DNA of 64,000 nt from contig NW_006499751.1 of NCBI RefSeq assembly GCF_000471905.2, forward strand, positions 3,956,548 through 4,020,547, written 5' to 3'. Both the position numbers and the translations under genes were made by a program. The notes below the pieces were generated by a model that was given only the letters and a program-made list of their open reading frames with translations, was not told the DNA's origin and searched no databases. Each line of letters begins with the position of its first letter. Within the stretch, counting starts at the first letter, position 1. Shown one piece after another: positions 1 to 9,829 of this stretch. Source of the DNA: Amborella trichopoda. Taxonomy: Eukaryota > Streptophyta > Magnoliopsida > Amborellales > Amborellaceae.

Positions 1-335
1 ATCTAACGGTCACGACCTCATTTTGTAATTGAATTTTAATTCTTTTACTACGAATCCAATTAACTTGAAATTTTAGGCTTGTGTTTTTCAAAAATAGGAG
101 AATCTAATAAAAATATCAAAATAATAATTTGTAAAAAGTAAATTAGCCAAAATACTTCTGAAAAGTTTCAAGGATATTTTGGCCAATTTAGTTTTTGTGA
201 ATTATTTTTTAAATATTTTTATTAAGTGCACTTTGATATGAAGAATGGATACCTAAAACTTCAAGTCATTTGGATTTGTAGAAAAAAAATTAAAATTCAA
301 ACACAATATGAAGTTGTAACCGTCAGATTGGCCCA
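1..335. repeat. Foldback repeat with about 165-bp arms
   Basis: The two halves are near reverse complements with almost no spacer. The left arm runs from base 1 to about 165 and the right arm from about 170 to 335. For example, the left AACGGTCACGACCTCATTTT pairs with the right-hand AATATGAAGTTGTAACCGTC, and the match continues through the AT-rich arms to a turn near 165-172. This is the structure of a foldback miniature transposon. The left end may lie outside the window, so no target-site duplication can be tested and the superfamily is unknown. Confidence 0.7.
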
Positions 336-1115
336 GATTGATCTGAGCCATTGGGTTCATATGTTCATATGAGCTAGTGGGCTAATCTCAACATTTTCCT
401 TCATGTAATATTCTAACGGTATGTCAAACACAAGTATCTAAAACTCCTTTAACATTGCGGCAGCTAATCAAATACAAATACCCAAAACTTTCTCTAAGAT
501 TTTTTTCCTTCCCAGTAAAGAAGAACTTCCAATTTCCAGATAATATTTACCTTCTAGTTATCAAACATGCCCATATATGTTCCTATGAAGTTTTTTAAAT
601 AATCTTAATTTCATTAGTTAAAAAGTAGCCTTGAGCTCTGTATCTACTTTAAAATTCTTCCTGTTTTCAAAATCTTCAAAAACGTTTTAAAAAACAAAAG
701 TTTCAAAAGGAGTTTGGACTTGTTGTTTTCATCGCCACCAAATCATGGATGACAAGCTGCGCACTTCTTAGAAGAATAGCTCAAAGGATCCCAAAAACCT
801 CAAACCTGAACCTGTGGATCCTAATAATTTAGTAAAAAAACAAACAAGAAGTTCAACTAGCCAAAAATTCATCATAATCACTTTTGCTTATCGATTCAAG
901 ATTCCCATTCAATTAAAAACCAAATCTCAAGAAAAAAGTCTAAAGTAGAGTACACTGGCATCCCATGTATCATTGGGGTGATATCAAACAAGGAGAAGTA
1001 ATCGGCCCAAAGATAACACGGTTCTTGCAAACTGTCAATTAGGATTTCAATTTTCAGAGACCTCTCTATGCCATTGCATCAAAGATAGTGCATTTTCATA
1101 TCGATGTCTTACGGA
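336..1115. other. AT-rich intergenic DNA without recognisable gene
   Basis: No long ORF, RNA gene or terminal repeat was recognised here. The sequence is AT-rich with many short homopolymer runs. Around 955-1080 some phrases read like decayed coding sequence, but no family could be assigned. Confidence 0.5.
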
Positions 1116-1124
1116 TAAAAAATA

Positions 1125-1585
1125 GGGAAAATATATTCATATCCCTTATTTCTAGGTTTTATTTCTTAATAACACAAAGTTTCAAACGATATCTTCTAAC
1201 CCCTTGGACACTTTAAACATATTTTTTAACCTAAACAAATGTGAGAAAGACATGCTCTTTCTAAACCCAATCATTTCTCTCTCTTCACTTATATACCCAA
1301 AACTTCTCTCTTTTTCTCTCTTCCTGCATCTCTTACCTCTCTCTCTCTCTCCTCCCCATAACTTCTCACCTCCATGAAGCCTTTCTCTCTCTATAAGTTT
1401 GGGAGGATGGTTTTTAGAAAATGCATGTATTTTTAGATTTGTTTGGCCTAAAAAAATAGGTTTAAATTAGCTCAGGGGGTTAGAAGAAATAAAATGTACA
1501 ATTTATATGCCCCAAGATATATTTTAAAACCTTGGGTCTATTGTGAAATGAAACCTAAAAATAGGGGGTATGGAGATATTTTCCC
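1125..1585. mobile_element. Mutator-like miniature element (461 bp)
   Basis: Terminal inverted repeats of about 41 bp begin GGGAAAATATATTCATATCC on the left. The right terminus read on the minus strand begins GGGAAAATATCTCCATACCC, and the match continues through TATTT-TAGGTTT-ATTTC. The element is flanked by an exact 9-bp duplication, TAAAAAATA (1116-1124 and 1586-1594). A 9-bp duplication with long inverted termini is the hallmark of Mutator-like elements. The interior is non-coding and contains CT-rich microsatellite sequence. Confidence 0.88.
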
Positions 1586-1731
1586 TAAAAAATATCAATT
1601 GGCGTACCATCTCCCTAGAGGATACTAGTCATTAAAAAGAATATCACCCCAAAATTATTTCCATTGTGTCTAGGGTGTCTACTTCTTTGTCATTCACCTG
1701 GTACCTCCAGTGAATGCCGAAGAGGGGGTAC

Positions 1732-2999
1732 TGTAGACACCCTCCTCGAAATTTTGGCTAAGAGAATTCTGAAATATCTTGATTTTGAGTTTGAATGACC
1801 ACCCTAACCCTAGTAGACCTAAACCCAGTTAAATTGTCCCAAAATTTAAAACCTATCCCAAATCACAGTAGATCCTGAGAGCTTTCCAATGGTCTAAAAC
1901 TCACTCAAATCGGACGTACAGAGCCAGAGTTGGAAGCTTAGAAGACAAGGGGTACAAAAAGACTAAAATACCCCAGCTCTAGCCACACGCACCATATGGT
2001 GCGTTGGGCCATTGCACATGACGTGTGCATTGCAGTGTGTGTCGGGCCACTCGAGGCCCCATGCCTCGCATAGCCCAGTGTGCATGGGTGAATTGGGGAA
2101 TTTCCAAAGAGAACTTGAATTAGGCAAAAGTCGATGAAAACTGAGAATATTTAATAAATTTCAAAAATTTGAGACATTTTTTTACTGAATCTAGATCCTT
2201 GGATCAAATTAATCAAATTTCAAATATAACCCTACTTAAACCTATAAATACCCCCTCCAAAAATACCAAAAATCATCTTAAAAACACTAAATACATTGAA
2301 AATCATTTGAAAATAGAGAAAAATAGAACTAATAAAATCCTAGATAATTCCCAATAAATATCAGAATTAGAATAAACCCTTGGAAAAATCCTATAAAATT
2401 AGGAAAGATCGGGAAAAATATCTAAAAACCATATAAAATCCCAAAATTTAGATTAAAAATTAGGAGATCCCAAATCTCTTAGAAAATTAGTGAAAACCAT
2501 CTCCCAACCTCAGAAATACTTAGGTAAACCTTACCTAAAAATCCCTAACCCTTCTTCAAGCTTTAGGGACCATAGATCTTGGTGAAAGAACCTTAGATCT
2601 ACCAAATTTTAGCTAACAAAGGAATCTAAAGAAGAGATGGTAGGCCCAGAAGAGCGGTTTGATCTAAGCCTGAAACTCTGGGTTTCAGGCCCGCGAGGAA
2701 AGTATTTCTTCCTTCTCTTTAAATTAGTTTATTTTTCCTTTAATTTAGTTTATTTTCTCTGCAAGTTTTGTTATCTCAAGTTAGTAAAGTTCTAGGAGTA
2801 TTTTAAAAGTCATATACATAGATTTTGAAGCTGGCGTTGCCAATGGACTCAGAAAAGAATTGGATCTGCGTTGTTTCTAAGCCGATAGTTTAAGTGATTC
2901 CACTCTCTCTACTATTTCACAAATTTAACTTGTTCTACATGGTATTTGAGTTGATCTCTCTGTGAAATCGACGCAAATCCAAGTATGAACATGTAAACA
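1732..2999 (+). mobile_element. LTR of a Ty3/gypsy-type retrotransposon, plus orientation (3' boundary approximate)
   Basis: The left boundary starts TGTAGACACC, a common LTR start in plant Ty3/gypsy elements. It is preceded by a purine-rich tract, GAAGAGGGGG, at about 1720-1728, as expected for the polypurine tract upstream of a 3' LTR. A TATA box (TATAAATA, 2243-2250) lies about 510 bp into the LTR. The right end is uncertain; I place it near ACATGTAAACA (about 2999). No target-site duplication could be paired because the body of the element upstream is missing or decayed. Confidence 0.6.
2243..2250 (+). promoter_or_regulatory. TATA box of the LTR
   Basis: TATAAATA followed by a C-rich run is typical of the U3/R junction of a plant LTR. 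It supports a plus-strand promoter inside the LTR at 1732. No transcript evidence is available. Confidence 0.5.
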
Positions 3000-3049
3000 T
3001 TCCAAAATTACATCAAGGTATTATCATCCTTATGATCTTTATGTTTCAA

Positions 3050-4523
3050 GGGAAAATTATAGATACCCCTTAAAATCAACTTTCTAGACATCCTACCCCC
3101 AATACTCTTTATACTATACCTTAGACCCCAACACTATTTTTTCTTGTATTTAACCCTCCATTCAAAAAGTCAACAAAATCGAGACTAAAATGCCCTTTTC
3201 TCAACTCTCTCTACCACCCCTCTCACTTTCCATCTCTCTCTACACAGCTGGCTTTGACAAGCCGCACCTTTTCATCCTCTCTTTCTCTCTTTACCCGCCC
3301 TTTCTCTATCTCTCTTTCTCTCTCTACCTGCATTTTTCTTTCTCTCTGTACCCACCCTTTCTTTCTTTCTCCCTTTCTCTACCATCTATCTCTCTCTCCA
3401 CTTGTCATCTCTCTCTTTCTATATCTACCCGTATGTTCTCTTTCTCTCTATACCTACGCTTTCTTTCTTTCTCCGTCTCTCCACCCTCCATCTCTCTCTC
3501 CACTTGTCATCTCTCTCTTTCTCTCTCTGCATGCCATCTCTTTCTCTCTCTACCCACCCTCATTCTTTTTTTCTCTCTCTACCCATCATTTCTCTCTTTC
3601 TCTATCTTACTTTCTTTCTTTCTCTACCCACCCTCTCTCTACATATCCTCTCTCTTTCTCTCTCTACCTACAAACCTGCCCTCTTTCTCTTTCTAAGCAT
3701 GCGAGAGCCATGAAACTGCCCACATCGCTTCTCTCTCTTTTATTTTGTCCCATTGTTCCACCCTCTCTCTATATTCAACCATAATAAGCATTAAAGAGAT
3801 AGTTTCAATAAGCATTAAAGAACAAATTGCATCTTTTTCAATTAAAATCCATTATTCAAATCTTTGTTTTCTTCCACCGTTTTTCTTTAGTTTTAGCAAT
3901 GCCCAAGTACATTGCACTGATTCTTTTCTTTTCCATTTCCTTTATCACAGGAGAAGTTCTTGGGGCAGAGAGAGAAGAAGAAAGTAAAGCTTCGGGCTAG
4001 AGAGAGAAAAAGTACACAATAGGATTTTGCGGTTTTTAGGCCAGCTTGAAGTAAGTTTTAAGCAATTTTCAGGCAGTGTTATGGTGAATGAGAAGGCGTG
4101 AAGAGAGAAAAAGAGATGGTAGGTAGAAAGAGATATGGTGGGAAGAGAGAGAAAGAAAGAAGGTGGGTAGAGAAAAAGAGAGGGCGGATAGAGAGAAAGA
4201 GAGGGCGGATAGAGAGAGAGGGCTAGTAGAGTGGGCATGTAGAGAGAAAAAAGAGAGGGTGGGTAGAGAAAAGAGAGAGAGGGTGGATGGAGAGAGATAG
4301 AGAGATAGAGGGCAGGTAGAGAGAGAAAGAGCCAGTTGTGTAGAAAGAGAGAATGTGAGAGGGGACGTAGAGAGAGAGATGAGAAAATGGCATTTTAATC
4401 AGAATTTTGTTGATTTTTTTATTGGGGGGATAAATACAAAAAAATTAATGTTGTGTGATACTAAGAGTATTAGGGAGTAGGATGTCCAGAAAGTTGATTT
4501 TGGGAGGTATTCATAATTTACCT
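3050..4523. mobile_element. Mutator-like giant-hairpin element (1.47 kb) with CT/GA-rich arms
   Basis: The left end GGGAAAATTATAGATACCCC matches the reverse complement of the right end (AGGTAAATTATGAATACCTC). The inverted match continues about 60 bp through AAAATCAACTTTCT-GACATCCTAC. Flanks ATGTTTCAA (3041-3049) and GTGTTTTAA (4524-4532) agree at 7 of 9 positions, which fits an aged 9-bp duplication. The subterminal parts are pyrimidine-rich on the left (about 3190-3780) and purine-rich on the right (about 3960-4390). They share units such as CTCTCTCTACCCGCCC and its complement, so most of the element can fold on itself. The ORFs across the CT tracts are compositional artefacts. Confidence 0.8.
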
Positions 4524-4960
4524 GTGTTTTAATTTTGTAGGCTATGCCTTTTATAGTCCTTACTATACCACATAGCTTCTTCATTTGTATCTACAGTCCA
4601 TGTCATCTATTTTTTTAGCATTAAGCCGCCATTATCTGAAATTTGTATTCTTAGATTATTACAGCAAGATAGACTTTGAGTTTCATCAGATCCATGGCCA
4701 ATTGGAAAGTCCACACCATGTCATACCGTAGTCCCGTTATATGCCATATAGTTTACTCTCCATATCTACGTACTATGCCATGTAGTCTACCCCAACGACC
4801 TATTTGTGAGAATGAAGCCTCCATTACACTCATGGTGACTATTTTCTAATATATTCATTTAAAGAAAGACATTTAAAGTATAAAGTTCATGAGTTTTGTT
4901 GCCAATATTACTAGCTTCAATCATACCCATAGGAGTCGTTCCATATAGTGCACATACGGT

Positions 4961-5370
4961 TAGGGGTGAGAACGGGTAGGATTGGGGATGGATCCAATCA
5001 GATCTGGATCTTGATCTGAATAGTATACATTGGATCAGAGTCCAAACCAGATCTTGGAGATTCGAATCTAGATCCAGATCTGAATAAGTATATATTGGAT
5101 CCGAATTATTCTATATATATCCCATTTAAAAAATTTGTATATATAAAATAAAAATTTTCTATTGAAAAAAAACTGGGTTGGATCTTGATTTGGATTCGAG
5201 TTGGATCCAGATAGGATCCACCTGCACCCAGATCTGATCTGCATTTTAATTTTGGACCTGATTTTTTGATCCAAATCCAGATTTTAGATCCAAATTTTAA
5301 GTCCATACCTATATCCGAATAGATCTGAAATCCAGATTTTAGATTCGGATCGGATCAATTCTCACCCCTA
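4961..5370. mobile_element. hAT-like miniature element (410 bp)
   Basis: The ends are inverted: TAGGGGTGAGAA on the left and TTCTCACCCCTA on the right. The interior is rich in GATCC/GATCTG phrases and has no coding capacity. The 8-bp flanks CATACGGT (4953-4960) and GATACTAT (5371-5378) agree at 5 of 8 positions, compatible with a mutated 8-bp hAT duplication. The size and terminal motif fit non-autonomous hAT elements, but the duplication alone would not prove it. Confidence 0.72.
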
Positions 5371-6978
5371 GATACTATATATATACCAATTACTCACAAG
5401 TGGGAATGCCCACGCTGGATCTTCCTTTCCGTTAGTATGCACACTGATGGATGCATTCTAGAGTGACCGATTATAGTGTAAGATAACTTTCTTGGTTGGG
5501 ATCCCATAATTGAGGAGTGAGAAGTCCCCGATCCCCCGAACTATAGAAGGTGGGGATCATACTTGGGGGGTGACCTCAAGCAAAGGAGTTCTTATGGTTA
5601 ACTCTTTCGTAATTGAGTTGTAATCAATTTGTATCAGCCTTGTAAAGTGAATAAAAGCAATTGTGTTGAATTTTGATGTATTTGAAAGTGTATGTAATGT
5701 AGTGGAAATTGTATGGTGCTGAACTTTGTAATGGATGAAGCTTCCATAGGGCCTAGGATTCATGAAAACAAAATAAAGCTTCACATCAAATCCTCATTCG
5801 AAAAGCACTTTCGACATAAAAAATCTTCATGATGGCTCTAAAATTAATTTCTAATACCAACAATAAAATTTGAAACTCAAAACATGGTACTGATCTTGCG
5901 AATCTATAAACAGTTATTTTTTAGGGTGAAATGGATGGTCTACATGATTTGTTGCAATATACGCTATTTTTAGAATTTAAAATCCTAATGTTTTTGCGCA
6001 ATCATAATGTTCAAGTTGAGATGATCGATTTAAATGTTTTTCAACACTTAGATTGCAAATTTTGATAAGTTATGAGGTGGGGCTTCACGTATAGGGCTGC
6101 AACCCTATGAAACCATTTTCCTTTTGTAATAAGCATATTGTCTCGCTTCCTTAGTGTAATTGAATGGAAAGTGCATTGGGGCTATGAGAACGTCTTTTTC
6201 TTTATTTTTTGTGTTGTAAAACTGAATTTCAAGGGGTTGTATCAGTCTCACTTTTTTGTACTTTTGTTATTTTATGTGCATGTTATGATCACATTAGCCC
6301 CTCTTAATAAAATTTTAAAAGGGTATACGCCGAAGGGGCTAGGTTGTACATCCAACATAAACCCAATTAGTAGTTGTTTCTCTAATGTTTCTATTTCCAT
6401 TAGTTTTTTGTCTTTCATGCGTTTTAGTTGATTCCAATCCTAATTGATCCACTTAGTTTTACTGAAAACTAGAAGAATATTAAGTATCTGTAAGTTTTGG
6501 GTGAAATCTGGCCAGCGCCGCTGGCAATTAATAGAGGGATCATACCATGGACTCTTATGAATTGTAGTTTAATTCGACCTATTTTTTTCATTATTTTCAA
6601 TACATTTTGCACATAAATTTGAGAGGGGAGAGCTAAACTTTTTCTTCCTATACTTGTGTGTATACAAGTACCCGTTTTTTGAAATATTTAGCGGTTTTCA
6701 AATGCGTAAGTGGGAATGGATGAAGCTGGCAGAATGATAAAAGGCCAATTTGGATATACCCAAATTTAATTTTTTAGATGAAAAGCGAACAAAGTTTGTC
6801 TAAGGAACTAGACGCAGTTGGATATTGCTAATTTTTTGCATACAACTAGAAAATCTATCAATTTCACCCCAAAATCTGAATTTAAAAATTCAACTCATAA
6901 GTTTTTGGCTTTACTAGCACACACTCTCTCTCCCTCAAACCGACCCAAGTGCAACTCTCTCTCATCCCTTTCTCTAGC

Positions 6979-7009
<31 letters not shown>

Positions 7010-8400
7010 GGTGTGTGTGGCATCAATCCCCCATCTTTCTCTGCAGCTATAAGCCCCTTCTCTCATTATCTGCCTTCCATCCCTTTCCTCTCTGCAGCAT
7101 TTCTTCATGAAATCCCTCCTCCATAACCATGAAACTCAATTAAATACACAGATAACCAATTAAAAAAAATTCTCAAGACCTCACTTATTGATTCTCAAGA
7201 AATTAGTTGAAAAAAACTCAAAAACCTGCTTTTAGGCTGGGTTTTGTGGGTGAATTAGTGGAAATAGCACTAACTCTTCTTCAAAAATGGCGATTTTGGG
7301 CTTGTTTTTCCATGGATTTTTACAATGGGAATGGGAAATCCACTTTTTCTTAGAAAAGAAAAGCGATGATCCACTTATAACAAAATTTTTTCCAAGTTTT
7401 TCTGATGAGAAGAATCTTCAATCATTGAGGCGCTAAAATAAACCAAATTATCAACAAATTGGCTAATTTAAAAAGATCATTTTTCTAATTTACAATGATC
7501 ATTTCACTCTAAGCATGCGCTTGTGTTGAGGTTTTGGAATTTTGAACAACTAGGTGTAGTCTTTGTAAATTTGTCCCACTTAAGCGGCCCAAGCCAACTA
7601 ACATAAATAACATAAATAACCTGGATTGTTGAAAGTTCCAATCCCTGGAGATGTTTGTCCCCTAAAATATTTTGTTAATGGTTTGGAAAAGGAACAAGTA
7701 ACATATTTACATTATTTCATTAGGTAGCCCTAGCCAAATGACAAGATTATCCACACTTGTTATGGATTCCAAACTTGGGTCATCTATTTTTTTGTTAAAA
7801 TATCTAATTTTACATTAGAACCTCAAAGAAACAAGCGTATTATGGTAGTTTTGCCTCGTCTCATTGCAAATTACAAAATATCGATTCTAGGACTTGAAAG
7901 AGGCATTTTCAACATTGAAAAATTGTTTCATGAATTAGCAGCTCTTGCGCCCACTGACTTACAAATATCCATATTAAAGATGGATATTATTCTAAAGTAT
8001 ATTGTCCATAAATAAGATATGAACAATATATAAAAATATACTTAAAAGTTATATTTTTAATTTTAAACTTTTAGTTTTCCTTTCATATTAATGATCATCT
8101 TGGCCTAGGCGATGAATCTACAAAAAAAACAATTGGATAAAAATTTCATCTTTAAAATGGATTTTAATGGAGGGCCACATATGTACATTAGAGTCGGCCA
8201 AGTCATAGAAACCCATCCTGCAATATTTTCTCAAAATACTAAAGTACTTGTGTGTGGAATGACCTTATTAAAGCACCCTTAAAACTGGTTTATTACACTA
8301 TTCATAGTGACTTTTTGAGATGATCGGAGGATTTAAAAATAGCCGTTTTACCCCTTACTCAACAAAACAAAAAAAATCCAGTTTCCTTATTATTCAAAAG
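5371..8400. other. Gene-free AT-rich intergenic region
   Basis: No coding family, RNA gene or clear terminal repeat was recognised. There is a CT-rich stretch followed by a short (AT)n run around 6960-7008. Short ORFs here have the composition of random AT-rich DNA. The segment nearest 8300 leads into the upstream region of the host gene. Confidence 0.5.
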
Positions 8401-8934
8401 GATGGCCGGGAATAAATTGGAAAAACCCAAAAATTCCGCCAGGGGAAGGAGAGAGAGAGAAGTTCTCTCAAGTGGCGTGGGCAGTTGGAGGGTACTTGGA
8501 TCGGAACATTTATTTCCTTTTTAACTATCTATAGCAGCAGAGAGAGGGGGTACAAAACCAATAAAGGAAATATTAAACAGAAAAACAAAAAAAAAAAAAA
8601 AAAAAGGAAAAAGGAAAAACACGAAAACAGGAGAAGATGAAGGAAAGGTTGCGCCGCTGCGGTCCAAGTCCAACAGGCTACCACCTGCCGAGCTCAGAGA
8701 GAGCAAAGGTCAGTAACAGTCCATTCACAGTCCCTCCCATTCTCTAACTCAAACGGAGCACCTGGATTAGGGTTTTGAGCTCGATCTGCTCCGATCTGGC
8801 CTTAACAACTCCACATTGTCACAGATCTGACTTGCTCTACAATCAAACAGTCAGCATTGAAGAAAGCTTCTGCATATTTCTCACTCCTTTTGTTTCTCCT
8901 TTGGCTTCTCTCTAGCGAGAGATAAAGTGAAGTT

Positions 8935-8958
8935 ATGATTCAGTTTTGGGGACTGTAA
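8935..8958 (+). other. Upstream ORF 1 (7 codons) in the host-gene leader
   Basis: ATG at 8935 reads M-I-Q-F-W-G-L and stops at 8956-8958. It precedes the main start and would be met first by scanning ribosomes if transcription starts upstream. Conservation cannot be judged from one sequence. Confidence 0.35.
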
Positions 8959-8985
8959 CATCTTGCAACAGAAGAGGTGGTGGAA

Positions 8986-9060
8986 ATGAGTGAGACACTG
9001 GCAATTGGTTTTGTTGTGAATGAATGGAATGATGATTGGTTGAGGAGGATAATAGTGTGA
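8986..9060 (+). other. Upstream ORF 2 (24 codons) ending 5 nt before the main start codon
   Basis: ATG at 8986 opens a 24-residue ORF (starting MSETLAIGF, ending RRIIV) that stops at 9058-9060. That leaves five bases before the ATG at 9066. Two more short overlapping ATG ORFs start at 9020 and 9024. This layout could dampen translation of the main frame. It is real as sequence; function is inferred. Confidence 0.4.
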
Positions 9061-9065
9061 GAGAG

Positions 9066-9829
9066 ATGCCACCTTCTCCGGCAGCCTCGATGAGGTGCTC
9101 CCCTCCGGTTGGGAGGTCGAAGGCAGTGGAGCACCACAAGCGTGGACGCAGCCTTGAGGGAGGCCTTCACTTGATGAAAGGGGACAAAGACGATGACCTC
9201 GCCTTGTTCAATGATATGCACACAAGGGAAAGGGACAACTTCCTCCTCCCTTCTGCAGATGATTTTGAGGACTCTATATGTAATACCCTTATCTCTCTCT
9301 CTTTCTCTCTTGTTTGATTATTTGATTCTCATGGCTTATTCCTTGCTCTGTGCATTATTGGGTAATCAATTATGTTTTCATTCCTCCTATCTCATTCTCA
9401 TGGCTTACAGCTTGCATTTGTTGTTGTTGGGTTGTGTGGTTTAAAAATCTTGAAAGTGGACCATAGGGTAACCTTGTTCTTGTGTGTTTCTTTGATATCA
9501 ATTTGTACGCTGCAGCGATGAATTTGAGGTACTTCTCAGACTTCAAGCTTGGCATCTCCATACCAGCTAGGGGTGAGAGCAGTGATCTTCTCAACGCGGA
9601 TGGCAATAAAAATGACTATGATTGGTGAGCTTGGTTTTCTCTCTTATCTGCTCTTTCCAATTAACCTCAAAATTTATTGAAATGGCTGTCATCGCTGCTA
9701 TTTATCAGGCTTTTAACTCCTCCAGACACCCCACTTTTTCCATCCTTGGATGATGAGACACCGCCTGTGAATCTTCCCCTACGTGGAAGACGTAGAAGCG
9801 AACCTATTGCCATTTCAAGATCAGCTACA
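9066..9829 (+). CDS. Host gene exons 1-3 (9066-9279, 9516-9624, 9709-9829)
   Basis: Exon 1 ends at 9279 in phase 1 before GTAATA. Exon 2 begins after TGCAG at 9516; the split codon makes Ser and leads into [12 protein letters not shown]. Exon 2 ends at 9624 before GTGAGC in phase 2. Exon 3 begins after TTATCAG at 9709; the split codon makes Trp, followed by [16 protein letters not shown]. Exon 3 ends in phase 0 at 9829 before GTAAGG. The introns are short (236 and 84 bp). These three exons carry the best-conserved N-terminal motifs of the family. Confidence 0.88.

Larger units (their letters stand above)
8400..9065 (+). promoter_or_regulatory. Upstream region and 5' leader of the host gene
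   Basis: This segment has a GA-rich stretch (about 8447-8465), a poly-A run (about 8588-8605) and CT-rich patches, ending at the chosen start codon at 9066. No convincing TATA box was fixed, so the transcription start is unknown. The proximal leader holds several upstream ATGs, including two short ORFs listed separately. A leader intron is possible but not demonstrated. Confidence 0.45.

Noticed and set aside
3190..3784. Three overlapping Ser/Leu-rich ORFs of 100-176 residues
   Set aside because: They are read from a CT-rich microsatellite-like arm that lacks stop codons. Composition is only S, L, F, P and T, and the region is the left arm of a giant-hairpin element.
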